Part shown: positions 54,036 to 61,089 of the stretch, piece by piece
How positions within the stretch are numbered: the stretch's first letter is position 1
Layout of the letters: each line of letters begins with the position of its first letter
Source of the DNA: SZAS-103 sp038216155
GTDB taxonomy: Bacteria > Pseudomonadota > Gammaproteobacteria > Xanthomonadales > Xanthomonadaceae
Length of the DNA: 64,000 nucleotides
Assembly: GCA_038216155.1 (NCBI GenBank)
Contig: JBBQQH010000008.1
Coordinates: forward strand, 1-64,000
Direction: 5' to 3'
Position numbers and translations under genes: made by a program
The notes under the pieces: generated by a model
The model's input: only the letters and a program-made list of their open reading frames with translations
The model's database searches: none
Told to the model about the DNA's origin: nothing

Positions 54036-55841
54036 TCAACCTCGCCTACGGTCTAGCTCGCCGGCGCGTTGGTCTTCTGGCAACTCGGTGCCAAGCACGA
54101 AGGTTTCCACGCGGTTGCGGCCGTCGCGTTTGGCTTGGTACAGCGCGTTATCGGCATGCGCCAGCAATTGTCGCAGTGCGTAGCCGGATGTGCTGGTAGT
54201 GGCGATGCCGAAGCTGGCGGAGACCGAAAAATCCGGCCCGGCTTCGCTGCCCTGCAAGCTGCTGATCGCTGCGCGCAGCGTTTCGGCAAGCACGCGCGAT
54301 TGGTCGAGTTCGCAATAGGGCAACACGATGCCGAACTCCTCGCCGCCCAGGCGTCCGAATATGTCTACCGACCGCAGGTTGGTCAAAATGACCTCGGCCG
54401 TGCGCATCAGCACGACGTCGCCGGCGGCGTGACCATGGTCATCGTTGACCAGCTTGAAGTTGTCCAGGTCGATCACGATCACGCTGGCATCGCGTCCCGA
54501 CTTGCTACAGCACTTGAGTGCATCCTCGGCCACGTCGATGAAATGCTGACGGTTGAAGATGCCCGTCAATCCATCGCGCCGCGCCTGTTGCCGAAAGCGC
54601 AGTTGCGAGCGCTTGGTGCGATAGCCCCAGAAGATCAGCGAGCCCAGCAACACCAGCAGCAGCGCGATGTACAACCCGCGCGTTTCTGCCGACTTGCGGC
54701 CGACCTGCTGCTGCAGGGTCAACACCTGGTTCTGCTTGTTTAGCGCGTCGATCTCCAGCTTCTTGGATGCGACTTGCTGCTTGACCATCTCGAAGGCGAG
54801 CGTGCGCGCGCTGGTGTCGTTGCGATAGCCTTTGTCGGCGACGGCGAATTTTTCATGCCACGACAGCGCCGATTTATAATCGCCTTTCTTCTCGGCAATT
54901 TGGTACAGCAAATAGGAGGCATCGACCAGCGGTTCGGTGTACTCGTTCTTGATCGAGCCATCGACAGCCCGAGTCGCGTATTGCTGGGCCAGTTTGATCT
55001 GGCCCATCTTCCAGTAAGCCTGGGCCAGCGCAGCATCCATAGCGCTGATTACCCGCGGATAGTGGGTTGAGGTCGCCTCGTCGTAACCATCCTTCAGCCG
55101 CTTGATCGCATCAGCCGGTCGCTCTTGCGCGATGTCGATTCGGGCGCCGTCTACGCGCACAAGACTCAGCCACACTGGCTCCTTAGCCTTGACACATGCG
55201 TCGAAGCCATAGGGATACGCTTCGCTGAATAAATCATACTTCTGGCTTTTGTACAGGGCACTGAGTTTAAATTGCCAACCTGTGCACGCACTTCGTGCGG
55301 TTGGATTTTCATTAATCAGCTTGTCGGCGTAATTTTGTGCGAGGTCGTATTGTCCGACCAAGTTGTACAGCTGCGCGGCCACACCCAATCCTTGTTGGCG
55401 AGCGTCGGGATCCTGGATTTTCGGCAACAATTCGAGCGACTTGCTCAGTTGTGAATAGGCTTCCTCATCTCGAGAGGCGATGCTCAAGACGTTGACGACG
55501 GAAATGCCAGCGCGAAATTGCAGGACGGGATCATCCGATTTATCGGCAACTGCAGTCAGCTGTGACACCGATGCGGAATAGTCTCCCACGTATCCCGCTT
55601 GCCATCCTTCGAGGTATTGCAGATAGAAGTTTTGTTGCGGCGTCAGTTTTGCGGAATCCGCTTCAACGCGCGCGAGCAACTTGACGAATTCGGCATTGTC
55701 GGATGACTTGATCTTGTCAGCCTGCTTTAACAGTTGCGCGTAATCATCGGGTGCGGCAACCGCCGCACCAGATGAGAGTGCCGCTGCCAGACTAAGGATT
55801 GCTGCGAAAAGCAACCAACGGTGCTTTTCGAGATACCGCAT
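54036..55841 (-). CDS. Diguanylate cyclase with periplasmic helical-repeat (TPR-like) sensor
   Basis: A 601-residue protein: signal peptide (1-29), a TPR-like helical region facing the periplasm (about 30-360), a coiled coil, one membrane helix (389-407), and a cytoplasmic GGDEF domain. The active site is GGEEF at 499-503, and an RxxD product-inhibition site (RSVD, 490-493) sits five residues before it, so it should make c-di-GMP and be feedback-inhibited. DGLTGIFNRQHF opens the domain. Its ATG is only 3 bases after the stop of the small protein gene upstream, so it is the last gene of the borosin-like operon; the TPR region may sense a peptide. Confidence 0.88.
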   Translation of the reverse strand: MRYLEKHRWLLFAAILSLAAALSSGAAVAAPDDYAQLLKQADKIKSSDNAEFVKLLARVEADSAKLTPQQNFYLQYLEGWQAGYVGDYSASVSQLTAVADKSDDPVLQFRAGISVVNVLSIASRDEEAYSQLSKSLELLPKIQDPDARQQGLGVAAQLYNLVGQYDLAQNYADKLINENPTARSACTGWQFKLSALYKSQKYDLFSEAYPYGFDACVKAKEPVWLSLVRVDGARIDIAQERPADAIKRLKDGYDEATSTHYPRVISAMDAALAQAYWKMGQIKLAQQYATRAVDGSIKNEYTEPLVDASYLLYQIAEKKGDYKSALSWHEKFAVADKGYRNDTSARTLAFEMVKQQVASKKLEIDALNKQNQVLTLQQQVGRKSAETRGLYIALLLVLLGSLIFWGYRTKRSQLRFRQQARRDGLTGIFNRQHFIDVAEDALKCCSKSGRDASVIVIDLDNFKLVNDDHGHAAGDVVLMRTAEVILTNLRSVDIFGRLGGEEFGIVLPYCELDQSRVLAETLRAAISSLQGSEAGPDFSVSASFGIATTSTSGYALRQLLAHADNALYQAKRDGRNRVETFVLGTELPEDQRAGELDRRRG

Positions 55842-55844
55842 GGG

Positions 55845-56105
55845 TCAAGCCGCGATTGCAGTGCGAAGGTCAGTAGCGATTGCGCGAACTTCTTCATCGT
55901 CGTCGGCCGGAAGCAATCCACAACAAACGTTTTTCGTGGCCCCTAGCGCGACTTCAATATCGGCAGGATTTTGGCCGATGATGGCTGTTTCCAATGCCGC
56001 ATCAATGTGTGCCTGTTGCATTGCGCCAACCAAGACATTCAGTGATGCATCGCGCAACTGTGCATCGCTGCCGAGTGTTTCCAGAAATCCAATCGCATTC
56101 GACAT
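55845..56105 (-). CDS. Candidate split-borosin precursor peptide A
   Basis: An 86-residue acidic protein (MSNAIGFLETLGSDAQLRDA at the start) with AAGGAG 6 bases before its ATG. A helical N-terminal part is followed by AIIGQNPADIEVALGA, then a short hydrophobic stretch, KNVCCGLLPA (residues 58-67), and an acidic tail (DDDEE...). It aligns without gaps to its neighbour (27 of 72 positions identical by my count). The plan, helical methyltransferase-binding region then C-terminal core, is that of split borosin precursors such as SonA. Function is inferred from this plan and the adjacent methyltransferase gene; the core and tail could be cleaved off. Confidence 0.65.
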   Translation of the reverse strand: MSNAIGFLETLGSDAQLRDASLNVLVGAMQQAHIDAALETAIIGQNPADIEVALGATKNVCCGLLPADDDEEVRAIATDLRTAIAA

Positions 56106-56190
56106 ATTCTTCTCCTTGTTGTGACGTTTGGTGGAACGCCGGATCGAGCGGTCACATACGTTCGACCCCACGTTTACGACTTCTTGCGAT

Positions 56191-56445
56191 TTACGCCACC
56201 ACACAAATATCCTGCTGTGCGGCTGCTTGTTCTCCGTCGTCTTCCGCTACCGCGAGAATGCAAATCAGTCCAGTCGATGCTGACAGCACCGCTGTAAGCC
56301 GTGCCACATCTCCGCCTATGATTGCCCACTGCGCGGTTTGATCCACGCCCTGTGCATTGAGTGCCTTGTACAGGCTGGACTTGGTTGCATGGCGCAGTGT
56401 GGCGCTTTGGCCCATCTCCTGCAGAAAACCGATCACCTCAGACAT
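56191..56445 (-). CDS. Candidate split-borosin precursor peptide B
   Basis: An 84-residue paralogue of peptide A: MSEVIGFLQEMGQSATLRHA, then AIIGGDVARLTAVLSAS, a very hydrophobic stretch TGLICILAVA (58-67), and EDDGEQ plus a tail ending ICVVA. From memory, the layout GD-x3-L-x3-S followed by a beta-prone core close to the C terminus resembles SonA of Shewanella. The Met at 56445 is chosen because AGGA lies 6 bases before it; a Met two codons earlier (56451) would leave no spacing. It overlaps the GNAT gene end by 8 bases. It is unusual in having Cys in the presumed core and tail. Confidence 0.65.
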   Translation of the reverse strand: MSEVIGFLQEMGQSATLRHATKSSLYKALNAQGVDQTAQWAIIGGDVARLTAVLSASTGLICILAVAEDDGEQAAAQQDICVVA

Positions 56446-57022
56446 CTTCATTCCTTGAGTTATCGGCAATGCTGCCTGGTTTGCACCATGTTGCTCGTTG
56501 AATAGACATGATGCGTTTTTCGAGGTTCCATCTGTCTGCGATCTGCCCGGAGCATGGTTGGAAACCGACGCTGGTAAATAGTCGTTCGGCGGCAGCGTTC
56601 CCCGCCTCGTACTGTACCCATATCTCGCCCACTGGCAAGCACGCAAACAGTCGCTGCGCCAGTGCGATTTTCGCTTCCTTTGCGAATCCGGCGCCGCGAG
56701 CGGCGACCAGCAGCAGTATGCCGATTTCCAATCGCTCGGCAGTCGGGTCGAATTGTGGCGCGCCGCAGATGCCCAGGCGCTGTCCGGTCTGCTTGTCGAT
56801 GATGGTGAGCGACAGCCAGCGCATCGGCTGGGCGTGCATCAGCGCCAGCGTCTTGTGGAAGCTGCGCCGGGCGCGCTCGATTGCCATCGGCGGCCCGACG
56901 AAGCGCAGGATTTCGGCGTCGGTGTAGATCGAGCAGTAGAAGTCTTCATCATGCGCGTCCAGCGTACGCAGGTGCAGACGCTTTGTTTGGATGTCGAACG
57001 TAGAGGGGCGGATTTCGGTCAT
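56438..57022 (-). CDS. GNAT family N-acetyltransferase
   Basis: A 194-residue acetyltransferase of the RimJ/RimL-like type: TKRLHLRTLDAHDEDFYCSIYTDAEILRFVG at the N terminus, the acetyl-CoA loop region VAARGAGFAKEAKIALAQRLF and NAAAERLFTSVGFQPCSG. Such enzymes acetylate protein N termini or small amines. It lies between the methyltransferase (12 bases upstream) and precursor B (8-base overlap), so it is a candidate tailoring enzyme for the peptide. The acetyl-CoA motif (usually Q/RxxGxG/A) reads ARGAGFA here, slightly off consensus. Confidence 0.8.
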   Translation of the reverse strand: MTEIRPSTFDIQTKRLHLRTLDAHDEDFYCSIYTDAEILRFVGPPMAIERARRSFHKTLALMHAQPMRWLSLTIIDKQTGQRLGICGAPQFDPTAERLEIGILLLVAARGAGFAKEAKIALAQRLFACLPVGEIWVQYEAGNAAAERLFTSVGFQPCSGQIADRWNLEKRIMSIQRATWCKPGSIADNSRNEDV

Positions 57023-57034
57023 CGCGGATGCCGC

Positions 57035-57856
57035 TTATGGATCGGCTTCGTAGCCAATCGATGCATCGAGCGCGCTCAGGCGTGCGCGTAGTTCCAGGTT
57101 CGGCAGCAGCGGGCCGGCGGGCGGGATCACTACGGTCATGTCGAGGTCAATTTCTGCCTCCGGCAGTTGGGCGAGAGTGATGCGGTCGATGCGCGGCTGG
57201 TGGATAGGCAGGGTGACGCAGCGATAAACGATGATCTCGTGATCGAGCGGATAGTCCTGCGCCAGCAGTTCAACCAGCACTTGCCGGTACGCCGCGCCCG
57301 TTGAAAAGCGCGCCAACGACTGGTCTCCGGCGAGGCCGACCTGCCATAGAATCAGGTAGGCGGTTGGATCGATGCGGCGTTTGTAGAACATCAACTGGCT
57401 GGCCTCGAAATGCTGACAGCCAACCTTGCCCGGATCGATGCCGAGATCGGCGTACAGGCAATCCTCGGCCGAAATCCCCGGTTCCATGTGCGCGGCATAG
57501 CCTTCGCTGCGCGCGGTCGCGATCGCCTTGTGCGGCGCCCACGCGAACACGCCCGGATGTCCATAAAACGCGCCGACGACCTTTTTCCCTGCGCGCACTT
57601 CTATCAGCATCGCGTCCACCATCTGCCGATAGGTGTGCATGCGCGAGGTGCCTTCGTTGTAGTACTGCTGCAGGCTGCGCACGTCGGTGTTCATGCCGGC
57701 GATCCACAGCTCGATGATGCCGTCAGACAAGCCGGTGAATACGACGTCGGCTTGTTCGATGTAACTGCGGGCGAGCGGGGCGATGTGCGAGCCGAGCGTC
57801 ATGCCGATGCCGACGCAGACCAGGCTGCCGGTGCGGGCGGGGGTAGGTGTGTTCAC
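57035..57856 (-). CDS. Borosin-type peptide alpha-N-methyltransferase (split, SonM-like)
   Basis: A 273-residue member of the tetrapyrrole-methylase fold (PF00590) that strongly resembles the omphalotin enzyme OphMA and bacterial SonM: GSLVCVGIGM (10-19), LQQYYNEGTSRMHTYRQM (62-79), VVGAFYGHPGVFAWAPHKAI (93-112), EGYAAHMEPGISAEDCLYAD and GCQHFEASQLM. Tyr66, Arg72, Tyr76 and Tyr98, catalytic in OphMA as I recall, are at matching positions. It would move methyl groups from SAM to backbone amides of the precursor core. The protein ends soon after VIPPAGPL, so no core is fused to it. Start is GTG; no strong ribosome site. First gene of a five-gene operon. Confidence 0.87.
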   Translation of the reverse strand: MNTPTPARTGSLVCVGIGMTLGSHIAPLARSYIEQADVVFTGLSDGIIELWIAGMNTDVRSLQQYYNEGTSRMHTYRQMVDAMLIEVRAGKKVVGAFYGHPGVFAWAPHKAIATARSEGYAAHMEPGISAEDCLYADLGIDPGKVGCQHFEASQLMFYKRRIDPTAYLILWQVGLAGDQSLARFSTGAAYRQVLVELLAQDYPLDHEIIVYRCVTLPIHQPRIDRITLAQLPEAEIDLDMTVVIPPAGPLLPNLELRARLSALDASIGYEADP

Positions 57857-58028
57857 TGGATGGGCTGCTTAGAGGATTGAAGCGACGAAGCGTAGCGAAG
57901 TCTGCGGGTTTGCTGGGACATGGCGATGGGGCGTGTTAGAGCCTCCCTTTCGAGGGGAGGGATGCGTGGAGATGGTGTGGAATTTATGGTTCCAGACGCC
58001 ATCTCGATCGCGCTGACTTTGCCGGTGT

Positions 58029-58056
58029 TGTGGTTCGACAGGCTCACCACGAACGG
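58029..58056 (-). repeat. Dispersed intergenic repeat upstream of the borosin-like operon
   Basis: tgtggttcgacaggctcacc then acgaacgg, the same repeat and orientation as the array at 7.4 kb and the copies at 19.7 kb. Confidence 0.75.
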
Positions 58057-58060
58057 TCCT

Positions 58061-58098
58061 ACAAAAAGCCCAGCCTCTCCCATACAAGAGAGAGGCTT
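58061..58098 (-). terminator. Probable rho-independent terminator of the M49-like peptidase gene
   Basis: Read on the minus strand, AGCCTCTC (58097-58090) pairs with GAGAGGCT (58079-58072) around a 10-base loop; GGGC and five T follow. It would separate the peptidase transcript from the borosin-like operon. Confidence 0.5.
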
Positions 58099-58177
58099 AG
58101 CTGTTTCCCTCTCCTCTTGCGGGAGAGGGTGGCGCGCAGCGTCGGGAGAGGGAGGGCGCTGCAAACGCCCGATTCGA

Positions 58178-59932
58178 TTACTTCTTCGGCGCCGGAGCCG
58201 CAGCCTTCTGGGCAGCAGCCTCGGGCCTCGGCAAACCCAGCACGTCGAGTCCCTGCTCGAACACGATGTCCACCGGAATGTTGGCGGCATCGAGCGTCTT
58301 CAGGTCAGCAGCGAGCTGCGGGCCAATCACGCCGGTTTCGTCAGTCAGTTGCTTGGCCGCTGCATAGTCGCCATCGCCCTGGACGGTGAGCAATTTCGCC
58401 GCCAGCGCGTTCATCGCTTTTTGCGTCTTGGCGAAATCCACGCGATAGCGACCGGTTGCCGGATCGCGCGAGAACGCGCCCTGCTTGGCGAAGAAGTTGA
58501 AACGCACCATGTTCGCTTTGGCGTGGGCGTCGCTGGCACCGAAGCGCACCGAGCGCAGGATGCCGGCCAGGAAGGTGACGTAGTTGTCCATCAGCTTGCT
58601 CTTGTCCAGCTCGCCCATCTCGGCCAGTTGTGTGACCAGGAACAGGCCCAGCACATCAGCCTTGCCTTCTTCGAAGCTGGATGCGTATTCCTTCAACGCA
58701 TGGCTGACGGTGTCCTTGCCGTCGAGCGTGTTCTTGATGCCGAGTCCGTGCGCTACTTCGTGGAACATCGTGTTCTGGAAGAATGCATCGAAGGTGAGAT
58801 GCGATTGCTGGTCCTTGGCAATCAGTTGCGCAGCGATCGGCAGCATGATGCGATCGAACTTCGCCTTCATCACGTTTTCGAGTTGCAATCTGCGCGACCC
58901 GGACTTGAGCTGCACCTCTTCATCGTTGGGCAGGTTGATGGCGATGGTTTTGCCGCCGACATTGGAATTGCCCGCGTAATACACCGCGAAGTAGGCGTTG
59001 AGGTCGGCATCGGTTCCGGGTGTTTCCGCCTTGTACTTGTCGGGTACCGGCAGCTTGCGCTGCAACTGCGGCAGGAAGCTGGCGAACTTCTGCAGGCGGC
59101 CGCTCCACTCGCTGTCCTTGATCAGCACGTAGGCTTCGTAGCTGGCCTTGTAGCCGAACAACTGATCCTCGTAGGTCTCGATCGGACCGATCACGATATC
59201 GACCGGATTGGTCTTCATCGCCATCCAGGCAAAATCGCTGGGCTGGTAGTTGTCGCTCAGCAACGCGTCGGCGCGCATGGTCAGATATTTTTTGAAGCCC
59301 GCGTCCTTGGCCAGAGTTGACGCCTGACGCAGCAGGTCGGCCGCCGGCTGCAATTGATTCTTGTAGGCCTCATGAAATGGCACGCTGACCAGCTTGCCAG
59401 CGCTATCGCGACGCAGCAGCGTGTATAGGCCCTTCTTGTCGGCGGCATCGGATTTTTCGAATTCTTCCTTGGTCATGTCGTGCGGATAGAACTCGACCCC
59501 AGCCGGGCGCTCGCCGGCACTGGGCACGAACAGGTGATCGCCGTTCAAGCGATCCCAAGGGCCGTAGTTGATCTCGGCAAAGTGCTTCGTGTCTGCATCG
59601 GTGATCGAAGACAGCAACGCGTCGCGCGAGGGAACCGATTGCATCCAGTAGATCGCATTCATGCGGTCGGCTGCTTCCACCAGCAGCGCGACCATTCGCT
59701 TTTGACTGTCGTCCAGATGCGAAAGATCGGTCTCGAGCTTGACGCTGGCGTAGTCGTCGAGGTGCTGCGCGGCGTAACCGGCCGCGGCGGGTGCGACAGG
59801 GGCCGCTTTAGTGGCCGGCATCGGCCTGTGCGATTTGCTGGCGGAACGATGAGAGGCGGCCGCGGATTGCAAGCACGCCGATTGAACAAAGACGAGGGCG
59901 ATGCAAGCAGCGATCAGGCGGGGGCGGGTCAT
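58178..59932 (-). CDS. M49-like (dipeptidyl-peptidase III family) exported metallopeptidase
   Basis: A 584-residue protein with a signal peptide (MTRPRLIAACIALVFVQSAC) and a catalytic region TMFHEVAHGLGIKNT then SSFEEGKADVLGLFLV. This matches the zinc site of M49-related hydrolases: His, Glu, His in the first motif and Glu in the second. Bacterial exported members of this group are poorly studied. Start at 59932, with AAGGAG 8 bases before it. It is on the same strand as the borosin-like operon but behind a probable terminator, so involvement in peptide maturation is only a possibility. The tail is Ala/Lys-rich. Confidence 0.75.
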   Translation of the reverse strand: MTRPRLIAACIALVFVQSACLQSAAASHRSASKSHRPMPATKAAPVAPAAAGYAAQHLDDYASVKLETDLSHLDDSQKRMVALLVEAADRMNAIYWMQSVPSRDALLSSITDADTKHFAEINYGPWDRLNGDHLFVPSAGERPAGVEFYPHDMTKEEFEKSDAADKKGLYTLLRRDSAGKLVSVPFHEAYKNQLQPAADLLRQASTLAKDAGFKKYLTMRADALLSDNYQPSDFAWMAMKTNPVDIVIGPIETYEDQLFGYKASYEAYVLIKDSEWSGRLQKFASFLPQLQRKLPVPDKYKAETPGTDADLNAYFAVYYAGNSNVGGKTIAINLPNDEEVQLKSGSRRLQLENVMKAKFDRIMLPIAAQLIAKDQQSHLTFDAFFQNTMFHEVAHGLGIKNTLDGKDTVSHALKEYASSFEEGKADVLGLFLVTQLAEMGELDKSKLMDNYVTFLAGILRSVRFGASDAHAKANMVRFNFFAKQGAFSRDPATGRYRVDFAKTQKAMNALAAKLLTVQGDGDYAAAKQLTDETGVIGPQLAADLKTLDAANIPVDIVFEQGLDVLGLPRPEAAAQKAAAPAPKK

Positions 59933-60119
59933 GTGGTTCTCCTTGAGGGACAATTAGTCTGCGCGCGCGCGATGTCGGCGTAACCGTGATCGCATCGCCG
60001 CATCCTAGCGTTTGCCCGTGCGCGGCGCACATCAGCCGTAGCGCGGTCGGCAGCAGGCCGGGCTGGGGTATGCGATCAGCCGCGACGGTGTTCAGAGCTT
60101 CATCGCGAGCCTTTGATGG

Positions 60120-60148
60120 TTGCACAAGCGGACAGGAATCCCCATAAT
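60120..60148 (+). promoter_or_regulatory. Sigma-70 promoter of tRNA-fMet
   Basis: TTGCAC (60120-60125, 4/6) and CATAAT (60143-60148, 5/6) are separated by exactly 17 bases. The tRNA begins 15 bases after the -10 box, so a short 5' leader is expected. Confidence 0.6.
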
Positions 60149-60162
60149 TAGCGTTCTACTGC

Positions 60163-60239
60163 TGCGGGGTGGAGCAGTCTGGCAGCTCGTCGGGCTCATA
60201 ACCCGAAGGTCGCAGGTTCAAATCCTGCCCCCGCTACCA
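60163..60239 (+). tRNA. Initiator tRNA-fMet, anticodon CAT
   Basis: A 77-base tRNA with encoded CCA. The three G-C pairs closing the anticodon stem (GTCGGG CTCATAA CCCGA) and the unpaired 1-72 position (T against T) are the marks of initiator tRNA. Anticodon CAT at 60197-60199. The T arm (GCAGGTTCAAATCCTGC) is well formed. It lies upstream of rimP-nusA-infB, where many gammaproteobacteria place it. Confidence 0.96.
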
Positions 60240-60252
60240 GTAGGCAACGACA

Positions 60253-60273
60253 AGCTCCTCCCGGGGCTTTTTT
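60253..60273 (+). terminator. Rho-independent terminator after tRNA-fMet
   Basis: AGCTCC (60253-60258) pairs with GGGGCT (60263-60268, one G-T pair) around TCCC, followed by a run of T to 60273. Confidence 0.6.
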
Positions 60274-60336
60274 GTTGCGCTGGTCTTTGCAATGGCGCCA
60301 ACATCGCGCCGTCGCGCCGGAATTTGTTGTTGCCGG

Positions 60337-60359
60337 AGGGGCCTTAGGGCCCCTTTTTT
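60337..60359 (+). terminator. Second rho-independent terminator / attenuator before rimP
   Basis: GGGGCC (60338-60343) pairs with GGCCCC (60348-60353) around TTAG, directly followed by six T. It stands 56 bases before the rimP ATG, so transcripts that pass the first terminator meet a second one; it could attenuate the rimP-nusA-infB operon, which NusA is known to regulate in other bacteria. Confidence 0.75.
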
Positions 60360-60414
60360 GTTTTTCTCGTTTGCGAAATCCATCGCTTCGAATTTCATCG
60401 AATCAGTTGATTAC

Positions 60415-61089
60415 ATGTCCGATCGCGGCACCGACATCGCCAATCTGCTTGCACCTACCGTGGATGCGTTGGGACTGGAATTGCTGGGAGTGGAATTTGT
60501 GCCCTCGGGCGCGCACGCGATGCTGCGGCTGTATATCGACGTGCCGGCAACGCAAGAGCGACTGGTAGCGATCGAGGATTGCGAAGCAGTGAGCCGCGAA
60601 GTCTCGGCGGTGCTGGACGTCAACGATCCGATTGCCTCGCAATACACCCTGGAAGTCTCATCCCCCGGCATCGATCGCCCGTTGTTCACGCCGGCGCAAT
60701 TCGCGCGGCACGCTGGCGAGACGGTCAAGCTGTGGCTGCAGTTGCCGATCGAGAATCGGCGCCGGCTGCAAGGCAGGATCGAACGCGTCGAAGGCGACGA
60801 TCAGCAGACCATCGTGCTGGATGTAGACGGCAAGCCATTCGTGCTGGATCACGCCAACATCGAGAAGGCCCGGTTGGTGCCCGATTACGTTGCACTGGGC
60901 ATGCAGGCGCAGCCCAAGCCCACAAAACGTCCAGGCAAAAAGTCCGCAGCCGCAGATAAACCTGTGCGCGCCGGCAAGCTTTCACCGGAATTAGCTTTAT
61001 CAGATTCGGACGACGGCAAGCGCCGTCGCGCAACCCAACCCCAACCGCAAGCGGCGGACGACGCGTCCACCACGGAGCCAGAGTCATGA
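60415..61089 (+). CDS. rimP: Ribosome maturation factor RimP
   Basis: A 224-residue protein needed for 30S subunit maturation. Core: LLGVEFVPSGAHAMLRLYID, IEDCEAVSREVSAVLDV, YTLEVSSPGIDRPLFTPAQFARHAGETV. The C terminus carries about 65 extra basic and Ser/Ala-rich residues beyond the usual RimP (from about residue 160). The ATG at 60415 is set by the family N terminus. The stop overlaps nusA by 4 bases. Confidence 0.93.
   Translation: MSDRGTDIANLLAPTVDALGLELLGVEFVPSGAHAMLRLYIDVPATQERLVAIEDCEAVSREVSAVLDVNDPIASQYTLEVSSPGIDRPLFTPAQFARHAGETVKLWLQLPIENRRRLQGRIERVEGDDQQTIVLDVDGKPFVLDHANIEKARLVPDYVALGMQAQPKPTKRPGKKSAAADKPVRAGKLSPELALSDSDDGKRRRATQPQPQAADDASTTEPES

Larger units (their letters stand above)
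57857..58177. other. Intergenic region of 321 bases upstream of the borosin-like operon
   Basis: No gene. It contains a short hairpin (CCTCCC 57942-57947 / GGGAGG about 57955-57960), a dispersed repeat copy (58029-58056), a probable terminator for the upstream peptidase gene, and a palindrome CCCTCTCC (58107-58114) / GGAGAGGG (58122-58129) of a kind often scattered in this group. The operon promoter should lie here, but I see no convincing -35/-10 pair. Confidence 0.6.

Noticed and set aside
55845..56445. Toxin-antitoxin pair or Nif11-type leader peptides as explanation for the two small proteins
   Set aside because: The two are paralogues of each other, not a toxin and an antitoxin, and lack the Nif11 Gly-Gly cleavage motif.
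57035..57856. Cobalamin or sirohaem biosynthesis methyltransferase (same PF00590 fold)
   Set aside because: The YYNxGxSRxxTY, FYGHPGVF and GISAEDCLYAD motifs match borosin methyltransferases, and no tetrapyrrole genes are nearby.
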